Shown here: piece after piece, positions 32,011-42,902 of the stretch
How positions within the stretch are numbered: position 1 is the first letter of the stretch
How the letters are laid out: each line of letters begins with the position of its first letter
NCBI GenBank assembly: GCA_000827265.1
Contig: KN834790.1
Span: 1-45,820 of the forward strand
Origin: Collybiopsis luxurians FD-317 M1
Lineage: Eukaryota > Basidiomycota > Agaricomycetes > Agaricales > Omphalotaceae
Length of the DNA stretch: 45,820 nucleotides
Direction of reading: 5' to 3'
Translations under genes and position numbers: made by a program
The notes under the pieces: generated by a model
What the model was told of the DNA's origin: nothing
What the model saw: the letters and a program-made list of their open reading frames with translations, nothing else
The model's database searches: none

Positions 32011-33087
32011 TCAGTCGAAATTCGAACAAACCAGCTTCACCATCTGGATCCTGGCCGGGCCCTCAACATCATCTAACTCAATCTGTTCGGCGACGACGGC
32101 GTTCGAGGAATTGGAGGTGCTCAGCGGGGCAATACTAGGAACTCTGGGACGCTTCTGGATTTTCTCTGGCTCGAGTTGTTCTTGTTCGGTCATCATCTCG
32201 TCCCTGTGCCGGAGGAAGTCTTTATGCGCGTCTGCGTAACTTTGGAAATCACGGAATTGCCACCCATTGGGAATTCCTTGGAAGAGGGATACCTCGCGAG
32301 ACATGGGAAGGCTTTGAAGACTACCACGGGAACTTTGAGAGGCAGTAGACATGCGGGAGAACAGCGGGGGAGGCGCAGGAAGATCGCCGATATCAATTTG
32401 CGGCTCTGTATCTTCGAGAACGAGATTAGAAAACGTGAAAGGGTTAGATACCGAAAGAAAGGCGAGTTCTTCATCCTGAGTTTTGTTTGTGGTAGAGAGG
32501 AGATCGAAAGAATTGTTAAGTGAGATGACCTGTTCGGTTTGAGCCAGCGAGTTGGAAACAAGCGGGGAAGCATCTTCTTTCGAGGCTTGTTGAGCCGCGC
32601 AGCCAGGGCATGCTTCAATGAACTCTCGGATGGCCGTTGCTCCAACGAAGACGTAGTGCCTCTTCACTATAGCTTTCGTTCGAGCCATATCTCCGTGACC
32701 AGCCTTGGAGTGACAATAGCACAAGACGTCATACAAAAGATCTTCAGGTACGGCTACGCGTCCTTCGTAGAGCAAGACAGGGGCACGAGTCGAGGACAAT
32801 GGCACCCAGAGATCATCATTACCGTCTAGAACGGACTCCCTTGCGACGAGGTCGAATTTTCGATAATAAGAGTGAGCTTTGCACTGTGGAAATCGCGTCA
32901 ACATGCATCTGACTTCTTCCCATTCATGTTGAGAAAACGGCTTTCGTGAGCTTTGGGCGGCTTTGGCTGCCAGGTGGGCTTCAATTTTGACAAAATCTTC
33001 ACGCGAAGGAAGGTCGGATGGTTTGAGGGGTAGTTGAAGCTGGGCGAGTTCCTGAGAGGGTATCCGCATGCGGGTCTGGGACGCCAT
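32011..33087 (-). CDS. Single-exon protein with an integrase-type H2C2 zinc finger
   Basis: A single 358-codon exon with normal CpG content and an ATG at 33087. Residues about 140-180 hold CHSKAGHGDMARTK..ACPGC, a His-X4-His-X28-Cys-X2-Cys arrangement typical of the zinc-binding domain before retroviral and Ty3/gypsy integrase cores (Integrase_H2C2). No DDE integrase core, protease or reverse transcriptase follows. The rest is low-complexity Ser/Pro-rich sequence with an acidic stretch (DDVEGP) near the end. The intact frame among host genes suggests a domesticated or host protein with this fold rather than a transposon. Its role is unknown; the finger may bind DNA, RNA or protein. Confidence 0.8.
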   Translation of the reverse strand: MASQTRMRIPSQELAQLQLPLKPSDLPSREDFVKIEAHLAAKAAQSSRKPFSQHEWEEVRCMLTRFPQCKAHSYYRKFDLVARESVLDGNDDLWVPLSSTRAPVLLYEGRVAVPEDLLYDVLCYCHSKAGHGDMARTKAIVKRHYVFVGATAIREFIEACPGCAAQQASKEDASPLVSNSLAQTEQVISLNNSFDLLSTTNKTQDEELAFLSVSNPFTFSNLVLEDTEPQIDIGDLPAPPPLFSRMSTASQSSRGSLQSLPMSREVSLFQGIPNGWQFRDFQSYADAHKDFLRHRDEMMTEQEQLEPEKIQKRPRVPSIAPLSTSNSSNAVVAEQIELDDVEGPARIQMVKLVCSNFD

Positions 33088-33331
33088 GGTGAAAGATTAG
33101 AAGAAAATGGACTATTCGCTCGGATGAGTATGACGATGCAAGTCATTTCGGCATGATCTACCCACCAGAGGAAATAGGAATAGCGAGTTAGGATTTCTGA
33201 AGGTCGAAGTCTTTCTGAATAGATAATAAGCGTTCAAGGAAGAGCTTGAAAGGCGCCCGTAAATGCCTGCCGAAAGCTGTCACGTTCTACGTCCGTCTCT
33301 TAAGCTCTTAAGCTGTACATGTTTCGCTGTG
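33088..33331. promoter_or_regulatory. Divergent promoter region
   Basis: These 244 bp separate the ATG of the integrase-zinc-finger gene and the ATG of the Zn2Cys6 ORF. No clear TATA box is seen. Confidence 0.35.
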
Positions 33332-33617
33332 ATGATGCACGCAGGCCATTCCGAATCGCCCCTCAATCTTTCTGACGGACCAGCACCTAAAAGAAGAGCC
33401 CTCGAAGCTCTGCGAAAGCCTCACCATAGTCCGAAAGCAGTCACGGTGCCCTGTAACTTTTGCCGAGGTAACGTGCAACTCTCATTGCGCTCGGGAAGCT
33501 CATTGGTGTGATGTAGCCCGACAAATAAAATGTGATGGTGCCCGACCTGCTTGCTCCAGCTGTGTGCGCCGGACCCTGTCTTGTAGTTATGCAACTGATC
33601 GCCGGGGAGGTGGAAAG
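33332..33617 (+). CDS. Zn2Cys6 DNA-binding domain (5' part of a regulator gene)
   Basis: Two exons (33332-33467, 33517-33617) joined by a phase-1 intron encode 79 residues. They hold a full fungal zinc cluster, CX2CX6CX6CX2CX6C, starting CNFCRARQIKCD and ending with a CSYATDRRGGGK linker. A canonical donor (gtggga) follows at 33618. The next plausible acceptor (33650) joins in frame to the kinase exon at 33651. No activation or middle-homology domain of a transcription factor follows directly. Either the gene was cut here by the repeat tract that begins at about 33650, or it is the N-terminus of a chimera. ATG 33335 is an equally possible start. Confidence 0.75.
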
Positions 33618-33650
33618 GTGGGAGCCTAATGCTCATTTATCTTGGATAAG

Positions 33651-35160
33651 GCGACATCTCAAGACCGTATACTTCCTCAGGCATTTTTAATGCTACAACG
33701 GATTCTCCTTCACAACCAAAGCCCAGGCTTGCTGATGAAGGATCTGACGTGGATGCCAAACCTTGTGGCAACTTCTGATAAGACCTTGCTGCAAGAACTT
33801 GCAGATCTATTACAATTGGTATGTGGTTGTATAATATGCCAAGTGTCTTAAGGTTAATACTTGAACTTGCATCATTTGTCTACTTCCAGGAACTAGATCA
33901 TCGTCGATATTTCAATTCCCTCATTTATAGAGGGGATTTGAGTAGAGAGACTGTTGACAGAAGATGTTTACGGGCACTCCGATATCTGGCAAACAACTAT
34001 CTCATCTTACCATCTTCTCTGACAATCACAGAAATTCAACTAAATGGGAATCATCCAGTAGCTGGTGGAGGATTTGCTGTGAGTACAATGATACACAGAA
34101 CTGCCTCAATGGAATGCTTATAGTTATCATTACATATAGGATATTTGGCATGGAAGTGTAGGAGACCAAGCCGTTTGCCTGAAAGTCCTTCGATTAATTA
34201 TTGAGCCGGACGAGGAAATGCGTAAAAACATTCAAAAGGTAAGAATTGCAGGTATTCAACAAAGTGATGAATTGTTGAATTTCATCACTAGCGATTTTTT
34301 AATGAAGCACTTATATGGAAGCAGCTTAAACACCCAAATGTACTCCCTCTTCTGGGTGTCAATGTAGACCTTTTCAGTCCTTCATTCTGCCTCATCTCAC
34401 CTTGGATGGAAAACAAGGATATAATTACTTATCTGAAACATCATCCTTTGCATAATCGACAGACTGTTGTGAGCATCATGAGAAACTCTGGCAAAAGTGA
34501 TTTGACTGACCATTAATTGCATCAGTTTTCAGAGATTGCAAGTGGCTTGTGTTACATTCATTCAAAAATTACACATGGTGATATTCGCGGGGTTTGTAAT
34601 GTTTTAGCCATTCATGTACATTCTAAACTGATAATGTCCTATATTCAATATTAGGCCAATATACTGGTTACAGATGAACTACACTGTTGCATAGCAGATT
34701 TTGGTTTAGCTTTGACCACCTCTGATTCTCAAGCATGGTCTACAGCAACAACAGGTGTAACAAAAGGGGCAATAAGGTGGATGGCACCTGAGCTTCTGAG
34801 TACAGAGGGTTTGATAGATGAAATCTTTAAGAGCCCCTCCAGGGACATTTTTGCACTGGGCTGCACAATGGTTGAGGTACTTGAGCTGTTGTAGTTTTGC
34901 AATTTTGAAGGCTGAAGCTGACTCTCAATGTCCAGATTCTAACACTCCAAGTTCCTTTTCATAATCAGAAAACTGACTACTCAGTGCTTGCCTGTTTGAT
35001 GAATTGCATGCGGCCTGCACGTCCAGATAATGCCTGGTGCTCAGATGCAATCTGGGCTCTCATAACTCGCTGTTGGGCACAGGAACCATCAGGCCGCCCA
35101 AATGCTCAAGAAGTCTATGAAGCACTGCAAAAATGCAAGGCCCTGCCTGTGATGCCTTGA
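33651..35160 (+). CDS. TKL-type protein kinase of the Agaricomycete-expanded group
   Basis: Seven phase-0 exons (33651-33818, 33890-34078, 34140-34238, 34292-34468, 34526-34591, 34655-34876, 34936-35160) stay open to the TGA at 35158-35160. Kinase motifs are intact: Lys in AVCLKVLRL, LKHPNVLPLLGV, HGDIRGANILV (catalytic Asp), ADFGLA, RWMAPE, DIFALGCTMVE and RCWAQEPSGRP. The N-terminal segment is helical and unassigned. The gene is CpG-poor, unlike the genes to its left, so it may belong to a multi-copy, methylated family. Read alone it has a first ATG near 33690. Read through the 33-nt intron 33618-33650 it continues from the Zn2Cys6 exons to make a 460-residue fusion. Confidence 0.75.
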
Positions 35161-35511
35161 CAGAAGTTGGGACTCACCAATGACTTCATTTTATGATTGG
35201 CACCTTTCAGGGTAACATAGCATATGTCATTTCTGGTTCCCGCTATGTAATCCTTTGTCCAACTGGTAATTAGCAACTGCCAATGATTACTGGCAGTGTC
35301 ACTGATTTTATAAAATATCTAATTGATATTACAATGAAATTTTGTCTACAGGTTTGTCTAATAATACTAGGTTGCCTCCCAGCCTGACACTGTTCTCTTC
35401 CCCAGTGACAATATGAATAAAGTGTGTATATATCCACATCAAGCTGAACAGAAGTAGATTCACTTAGTATTAGTGTTCCATTCTAACATTCTAAAGTTAC
35501 ATACAATGATA
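35161..35511. other. Intergenic after the kinase gene
   Basis: AT-rich, CpG-poor sequence without coding potential. It probably holds the kinase 3' UTR; no structure beyond short T- and A-rich runs is seen. Confidence 0.35.
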
Positions 35512-36360
35512 CATTTGAAAAACACTTTTGGCCCAGGAGATCCCCCCCCAAATCCTAGGTAGTCTCAGGGAGCCTTGAAATCCTCAAAGCAATTACCCTC
35601 AAAAAGCCTAGTGAGCCTAGTGTTGCCGCAGCTCGGCTAGCTGCAAGTCGATTTATATAGCCGCAGCTCTCACACTTAGCCAGCTCAATAGCTGGAATGA
35701 GCTGACTCAAAAAAGTTTTAGCCAGCTTGAGCTGGGTAAAGCTGACTCCAAGCTAGTTAGCAGGATGGAAAGTTCCTTCTAAAATTAATATAAATACTTC
35801 TGCAAAGAATTGCCCGCTATAATCAGAACACAACTGTGAATGAACTGTACAGGGTGCTAAGCCTTGAATAGGCACTGAGCGGATGCTGTAGATATAGTTA
35901 TGTTGTCTGATGTAGTTACAAGTGATGTGGCAAAATTTTCTCAACATTGACACTTATGATGCCATTATATAAAACAAAACTGCATATGGTCTGATCTTGA
36001 CCGTACTGATGTTGAAGAATGCTCAATGTTTGCAATGAGGAAAGGGTCTGTGTAGTGGACTCAAAGATGATCAATGATAAGTAAGATTTAAAACAGATTT
36101 GTCAATAATTGTGTGACAGTTGGCAATTGAGCTGATAGGAGTTGACCACAAGCCAGCTCCAAGCCACAACATTCAGCTTGGAGCCATGGGAAGCTGGCTC
36201 ACATGCAGGTGCCCACCGGCTGAGTGGCTCTGAGTCAGTTCCAGCCCCTGATCGGCTCCAGCTATTAGCCAGCTTATTTACAAGCTGCGGCAACATTAGG
36301 TGAGCCTAGGATTTGGGGGGTGCCTCCTGGCAGCCTTGGCCAGAAGTGTGTTTTCAGATG
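35512..36360. mobile_element. Outer MITE-like element, split by a second element
   Basis: The left arm from 35512 (catttgaaaaacacttttgg, then caggag..cccccc, aaatcctagg) is mirrored by the right arm 36306-36360 (cctaggatttgggggg, ctcctgg, ggccagaagtgtgttttcag). This gives an inverted repeat of about 50 bp. Taking out the inner element and one copy of its target duplication leaves a short non-coding element of about 160 bp. Confidence 0.6.
35618..36298. mobile_element. hAT-like non-autonomous element (681 bp)
   Basis: The ends are inverted repeats: TAGTGTTGCCGCAGCT at 35618 and AGCTGCGGCAACATTA ending at 36298 (one mismatch). They are flanked by 8-bp target duplications, agtgagcc (35610-35617) and ggtgagcc (36299-36306), which differ at one base. 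Both ends are rich in AGCT and CAGCT words. No transposase frame is present. A 5'-truncated relative lies at 42270-42902. Confidence 0.75.
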
Positions 36361-37553
36361 TATATCAATAACCATAAACAAATTCCTGCTGTATTGGGGC
36401 CAAATGTTGAATGTAGTGAGCCACTTGTGTGCAACCATATGAGGCACAAGAGAAAGAAGCCATAGCAAGTCAATCTCAGATTTAGTTTTCCTTTTTCAAG
36501 CTTGAATCCTTTTTGAAGCTGCAGAGGATGGCCCTCACCTTCAGTGCAGAGAAGCAATGTGGAAAAAAGGGCATGGATAATCACAAGATTAGAGACAACT
36601 GAGACTCTGCTCCCACTGTTTCATTCAGTATCAACTACAAAATCCAGTGCAATTGATTGTAGCATTGGACAAGTTCAGGACAAAGATACTTGTTTATTTT
36701 CTTGCTATAGGAAAGAAGATTTTTAATACTTTGTTGCTATATCAAGCTGTGGTTATGATAATTCAGTTGCTATTACAAGTGGTAAATTAAACACTGCAGA
36801 GAAAACTGATTTCCCACATGCTGAGTTGAACTACAAACCTAACAGTTGTCCAGCATGAATAGGCAGTACACATAACCACTACACCAAGATGCTCCATAGT
36901 AAGTATCCTTGAATCATTTCACTCTATATATTAATTTTAGTGCTAATTAAGCTGAAAACATGGCCGTAACCCCAGGGGCAAGCCCCCGGACCCCAAAGAT
37001 ATCACTAACCCTAAACCCTAACTGCCTAACCCCGAACTGCCTTTACCCTAATCCTGACACACAGTGGTCCCGCAATGTTTGACAATGTTCAGACCTGTAC
37101 TTTTATGTTAGGATTAGCAAAGCACATTGCTTAGTCCAAGGACTTAGACTATTGGAAGTTTTAAAGGCTTGCAATTAGTAAGTCTTTATTATTATTGACC
37201 ACTTGCAATAGTGGCAAATAATTTACAGCCTAATTCCTTGATATAGTAAGCATATTGTAATTAATACAGTGTCTCTGACTGGTCAGGAAAGGTCAGGTTG
37301 TGACCCTGACCTGACCCTATATGAGGGTCAAGTGGGGTCAAAAGTCAAGGTGAGGATTTTCCTGGCACAGATTGACGCTGGGGTCATGCTACTTTTTTAT
37401 GCCCATATGATACAGATTTGAAGAAACTTATAATTATTATGTTAATTCTTGATACAATTTTAACATCTGGGACATGTTTGGACTGCCTTTTTCCTTGATT
37501 TTTGGCCATTGTGGCAAGTTCAATGTCAAGTGAACTGCATTTTTCATTGGAAG
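36361..37553. other. CpG-poor repeat-like region, no gene
   Basis: No protein is recognised. A telomere-like run (ctaaccctaaaccctaac) lies near 37005-37022, next to agcccccggaccccaaag. Around 37280-37350 the words ggtca and tgacc recur many times in both orientations. Confidence 0.4.
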
Positions 37554-37558
37554 GTCTC

Positions 37559-37959
37559 TGATAAATCTATAGCCCTATGTGAGTACACTTTGACCTCAGA
37601 ACAGAGAAGAAGTTCTTGTGTACCTATAGTCCTACATAAGTACACTTTAACTATAGGTATGTAAGTAAGAAATCTAAGAAGGAGAAGGAAAGGAATCATG
37701 TACCCTCAGAACAGAGAAGAAGTTCTGAGGGTGGTATTGAAGTTGTAACACTATAAGTACAAAAATATGCAGAGTAGAGTTCAGGAAGAAAATATATGAG
37801 ACTAAAGTTAATCCAGCTGCATGAGGATACCTGCATGGAAGTATTGCAGGTCTCCTACACCTAAGATACTTCTGTATCCAGCCACAGCAGGACACCATAT
37901 GTGCTTACATGGTGTGATGCACTTATGCATTAGAGTGTGGAATCCCTTCAGATACAACA
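37559..37959 (-). repeat. 3' LTR of the copia element
   Basis: On the minus strand it begins TGTTGTATCTGAAGGG at 37959 and ends at 37559. It contains internal repeats of a ctatag..ctacataagtacacttt unit. The motif ctcagaacagagaagaagttct occurs twice. Confidence 0.8.
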
Positions 37960-37969
37960 CTCCCCTGGT

Positions 37970-40862
37970 GTCCTGATACCACCAGTCAAGACTCAATGCT
38001 GACACTATCTGGCAATGTTTGGCCTTCAGTAATGACTTCATCATGATGTCAGCCAAATTCTGTGAACTTGAGACTGGATGGACTGCGACAAGACCTTGAG
38101 CAACAATGTTGCAGATAAAGTGATACTATATGTCAATATGTTTTGAGAGTTTGTGAGCCTTTGTTGTTTCTGATAAGCTAACCATGCCTAAGTTGTTGCA
38201 AAGAATGTCAAACAGGTCATCTCCTAAGCCAAGCTCAATCTCATCCAACCAGCTGTGAGTCCAAAGAGCCTGCTGCACTCCTCAAGATAGGAATATTGCA
38301 ATAGACCCATCAGGCAAGTAGTCGATGGTAAGTCCAACAAGGAATGCTTTTCCTTTACATCTTTCAAATCCTGAACTTGAAATCCCTTGACCATATTGTC
38401 AGCTTCAGCATCAGAAGAGGAACTGCTGAAAATGTCATCACTGTGAATGGAGGTGATGGAGAAATTGCCAGTGGCAGCATCATGTTGGAAACACATACAA
38501 GGGTCAATGCATGAGGATTTAAACCCAAGGGTTCAAAATTGTTCTTCCAGCTCCTTGTACCAAATATGCCCTGCTTGCAACATTTCATACAGGAATTTAT
38601 GCATTAGACACACCTTGTCCTCCTCCCCCTTGACAGCAAATTCAATCAGTTGTGACATATAGACTAGCAGCTCCTTTAGTAGATTCCCATTTAAATAAGC
38701 TGCAGAGAAGTCCCATTGTTGGGTATGAAGTTGTTTAAATGTGCAGATTGCAATTAGAAGACAGACAGACTTGAACCTGGCAACCATAGACCAGTTCTTA
38801 TGAAAATCCACCCCTGGGACCTGCATATTGCCCCAAGCTATATAATGAACTTTATTTTTCAGGATTGCCCCTTCACCATCAACCTTTAAATTGTATACCA
38901 ACATTCTGTTCAAGACTTGAGCACCTTCCAGCTGATCCATCAAAGTCCAGCATTTCTGCTGAACTAATGAATCTATTTCAGCTCTCATGGGCAGGAGCCA
39001 TGCTTCTGGATCCTTCATTGCATCAGCATATGATTTCAGAATACTCACTCCCCCCTCTTTGATGGTGCTGGCAAGGACAATGGTGTTTGCCCACTCTTTG
39101 GCTTCTTCCCATGCTCAATTCTTATCTTGTTTGTATTCCAAGGATTGCAATAGACCAGCAGAAGGAATTTGTATGCATGCAGAATGGCAAGGTCCAGGTT
39201 TGTTGTCTGGCATATTCAGTGTAGCAGGAGGCACTGGATGCTGAAGGAGGGATGGAGTAGGATTAGAGATGGGGGCAGATGCACCATCTGCAACCAAAGA
39301 AGAAGAATCACTGGAGCAGCCTGTGTGATCCAGTTCAACATTGACATCAAAGTTTGTTTCATCAAACTGTGCTTTGATCACCTTGAACATGCATTTTGGC
39401 ATACCCTCTTTAAATTCAACATTGCAAAGAGGATACACACCCTTCCTGTTCACATCCCAAACTCTATACCTGTGTCAATCAATATAACCAACCAGGTGAC
39501 CTTCCCATGACTGTCTGCCAGGCTTTCCATTCACCCTGTCCAAATCTGTTATCCAAACTTTGCACCCCAGTGACAAAGATGGGATACATTAACTCTTCCC
39601 TTCCTGGCCTCATATCATTTCCCCCAGGGAATTACACCAGGATGTTGACTCATAGGAGTCATCCCACAGATGTGGCAATAGGCAGAGGCTACCTCAGCCC
39701 AAAACCAGTGGTTGACATCAGAATCTTCAAGCATAGCCCAGACACCCTCAATAATAGTCCAATTTGCCCATTCAACCTGTCCATTAGCAGCTGACAATGA
39801 TTTTGGAACTTTCTCCACTAGAATTCTGCATTCAGCATACCAACCATCAAAATGACAGTTGTCAAACTCTCTTCCCATGTCAATGTGGAATACCTGGATT
39901 CTGTGGCCTGTCTGTTGTTCAGCCATAGCAGTGAACTCTTAGACAAGCTGAAGGACAGTCAAAGCCTCCTTGTTTGAGCAAAAGTATGGGAAAGGGATGC
40001 CAGTACTGTTGTCACATGCAAGAAGCATGTAAAATGCACCTCCAAGACTTCAGGTATGTGAAAGTCCCTACAAATTGAGACTAATGCAATCCAGGGGTTC
40101 CAAAGAGGGAGTTACAATATTGTCAAAAGGTCAGCATTTTGCTTTAGCATATAAACATACCTCACATTCACCACACAGTGAGAAATCTGACACCTCCAAT
40201 CCCTCAACCAGGTTACACTTGGCCATGATCTGAATCATATTCACATCTGCATGTCCAAAACAAGCATACCATATAGCAAGAGAGCAGGGAGAGCAAGAAC
40301 AACCCATTGAGGCAAGAACAAAGGTAGAGCTAGGAGAATTAGAGGAAGAGGACCCAATACATGGTGAGTCCAACAAGTCTGCAACATGAACTTGATATAG
40401 ACTGTAACCACCACAGCACCTTGCTAGCTGTCCATCAACAATTACCCTCCCTGAAGAATGATCTCAGACATCAATGCGACCAGTCCCCCACAACCTATGA
40501 AATCCTTTTCTGTCCATAGCAGAAAGGGACAGCAAATTCATCCCAAAGGATGGTGTGTGTGATGCTGGAAAGTGTAAATGATGTACTAATCCTTTATCCA
40601 TTTTCACAGTGATCTCTGCAATGCTGAACCCCTCAATTATAAATGATCCGCTACTCCCTTCAGCAGCCATACAATTGATGGACCATCCTGGCCTGTAACT
40701 TATGAACCTTTGACAGTTTTGTATACATGAATGTGATGCTGCACTATCAATAATAGCTGGAACAGTAGTATTGATATTACTCAATGGGGGTACAGTTGAG
40801 GATTCTATGCTACCTGTATCACTCTCTGCTCTGCTCAAAAGGGCATGAGTTTCCCTTCCCAA
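37970..40862 (-). pseudogene. Broken copia pol region
   Basis: Protease remnant at 40862-40464 (IIDSAASHSCIQN, with Ala-Ala after the active-site Asp-Ser where Gly-Ala is usual). GAG-pre-integrase at 40376-40131 (WYACFGHADVN, then CEVCLYAKAK). Integrase core piece at 39926-39615 (HIDMGREFDN, ANGQVEWANW). Reverse transcriptase at 39048-38533 (NRMLVYNLK, DFSAAYLNG). The catalytic-loop region lies at 38496-38224, where Tyr-Val-Asp-Asp appears as His-Ser-Asp-Asp. A tail of RNase H (ADIMMKSLL) is at 38056. Most of RNase H is missing, and stops and frameshifts separate all blocks. Confidence 0.8.
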
Positions 40863-41080
40863 TCTAGGAATGGATGAGTCAGGAGCAGCAGAGCAACACA
40901 GTAAGCAATCTGTACCTCTGAAATCAGATTCACTGAAGTCATAGATAGTAGCAGCAGCAGTAGTAGTCCCAGGAGTGTCTTAACCAGTGTTCACAATGTT
41001 GGCATTAGGAGAAGCCTTGTTGGCTCTATTCCCTTTGGAGCTGTATACCAATGAGGGGCTTTACCTTCACTTCCTCCTCC

Positions 41081-41690
41081 TCATGCCCAACAATTCTTTT
41101 TAACATGTCCATTCCATGTACAGTTGTCATATATAATCCCAGAATTGGACCTGTTAGTGACTGCTAATGCATTCAGAGCAACAGAGTTTCCTGAAGTCAA
41201 GCTAGTGGACTCCACCATCATATCATATTCCAGGAGAGCACATTTGAGGTTGATATGCATATGTGCTCCATGAGACTGCAAGATCCACAAGTATTCCATG
41301 GAAAGTGAGGTAGGGAAATGAGAATGAAATCATTGTCAGTTATGGTACACCCTACATCACTTGCAGCTTTATGCAGTGCCTCCAACTGTTTGAAATACTC
41401 CTCAAACAGGATACCTGGGGTGTATTTGAACTGTTGGATACACTCTTTAGCTAGAGTCTGTGCTGCAGCAGAGGTCATCTCATATTCACTGGTAAGCATG
41501 TTCCACATTGTGCTAGCAGTCATATCTTGTGTAACACCAATCAAATGAGGGTCTTTGATGTTTTGGTATATAATCCCAGCCAGGTGACCATCATGTAGCT
41601 CCCACTCCTCAACAGATGGAGTTTGTGAGTTTATAGGAGTAGGGACAGGAGCAGGGGCAGGACCAGCAGCGGGAGCAGTGGGGGGGTGTT
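41081..41690 (-). pseudogene. Broken copia gag
   Basis: Frame pieces from 41690 down to 41081 carry the UBN2-like Gag pattern (LAGIIYQNIKD, MWNMLTSEYE, LEALHKAASDVG) and a damaged zinc knuckle (CTWNGHVKKNC; the first Cys of the CCHC set is Tyr). The usual Gag N-terminus is absent: homology begins almost at the 5' LTR edge, so the leader and start were deleted. Confidence 0.7.
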
Positions 41691-41706
41691 CCTGGAAAAT
41701 CTGGAC

Positions 41707-42102
41707 TGTAGGTAAGTTTGCTACATAAATACACTTTGACCTCAGAACAGAGAAGAAGTTCTTGTGTACCTATAGCCCCATGTAAGTATATTTTCACTAT
41801 AGGTATGTAAGTAAGAAATATAAGGAGAAGGAAAGGAATCATGTACCCTCAGAACAGAGAAGAAGTTCTGAGGGTGGTATTGAAGCTGTAACACTATAAG
41901 CATGAAAATATATGGAGTAGAGTTCAGGAAGAAAATATATGAGACTAAAGTTAATCCAGCTGCATGAGGATACCTGCATGGAAGTATTGTGGGTCTCCTA
42001 CACCTAAGATACTTCCATATCCAGCTACAGCTGGACACCATACATGCTCACATGATGTAACACGCCTACACATTAGAGTGCAGAATCCCTTCAGATATCA
42101 CA
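41707..42102 (-). repeat. 5' LTR of the copia element
   Basis: On the minus strand it begins TGTGATATCTGAAGGG at 42102 and ends near 41707. It aligns along its whole length with the LTR at 37559-37959. Confidence 0.8.
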
Positions 42103-42269
42103 GTCTCACAATCACAAGACCTTTTAATTGTCTATGAGTTGATATCACTGAGGCTCTTGAGATAATCAAATAAACTTCACAGAATGAATTACAGTTTAGG
42201 GAAGCTGGACTAAGCATGGCAATGGAGGCAAAAATGGCAGCAGATGCACAGGAGGATGGGAAAAGCCCT

Positions 42270-42902
42270 CCCAAATCAATGCAAAATACTTATACAATAA
42301 TTGCAGACTACAATGAGGGTACAGCTGAATGAAATGTCATTGAAAGGTATAGGGTGCCAAGCTTTGAATGAGCACTTAGCGGATGCTATGGACCAGTATT
42401 TACATTGCCTGATGTGGTGACATGAGTGATGTGGCAAAGTGTTGTAACAACAATAGTGTAGTGACACAGCAAAATTCTCTCAGAAAGCATTGTCTTAATG
42501 TTGTCCTTTGTCCTACTAGCAAGTATGGTTTGAATGCAGTCTCAAAATGTGAGTATATAATCAAGAGCTAGTAACTGTACATTTATTTTTGATGGGATGC
42601 AACAGCTTTGATGGACATACTCATATGAAATAAATACACAGCTTAGTAGAAGTGAAAGCTTAAGAAAGAGAAGAATGATGCAAGATCTGAAACAAATTCT
42701 TGGACAATATGAGGACAATTGCAAGACAATTGGCAATTGAGCTGGTAGGAGTTAACTGTGAGCCTGCTCCAAGCTGTGTTGTTCAGCTTGGAGCTGTGGG
42801 AAGCTGGCTCACAGGCAGACACCAGCCAGCTCACTAGCTCAGCTTCAGCCTCCAACCAGCTTCAGCTATTAGCCAGCTTATTCCCAGGCTGCAGCAGCAC
42901 TA
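42270..42902. mobile_element. Second, truncated copy of the hAT-like element
   Basis: It matches the right two thirds of 35618-36298: gggtgccaagctttgaatgagcacttagcggatgct corresponds to the 35850 region, and the block caattgagctg..ggaagctggctcac..agctattagccagctta to the 36125-36275 region. The right end is a worn inverted repeat (gctgcagcagcacta). The left end is missing or too diverged to place. Confidence 0.65.

Larger units (their letters stand above)
37559..42102 (-). mobile_element. Decayed Ty1/copia LTR retrotransposon
   Basis: Two similar LTRs bound a 4.54-kb element flanked by the 5-bp target duplication GTCTC (37554-37558 and 42103-42107). Gene order on the minus strand is gag, protease, integrase, reverse transcriptase, RNase H end, which is the copia order. 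A polypurine tract (ccaggggag on the minus strand) lies directly before the 3' LTR start at 37959. Coding frames are broken many times. The LTRs differ by many substitutions and a few indels, so the insertion is old. Confidence 0.88.
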
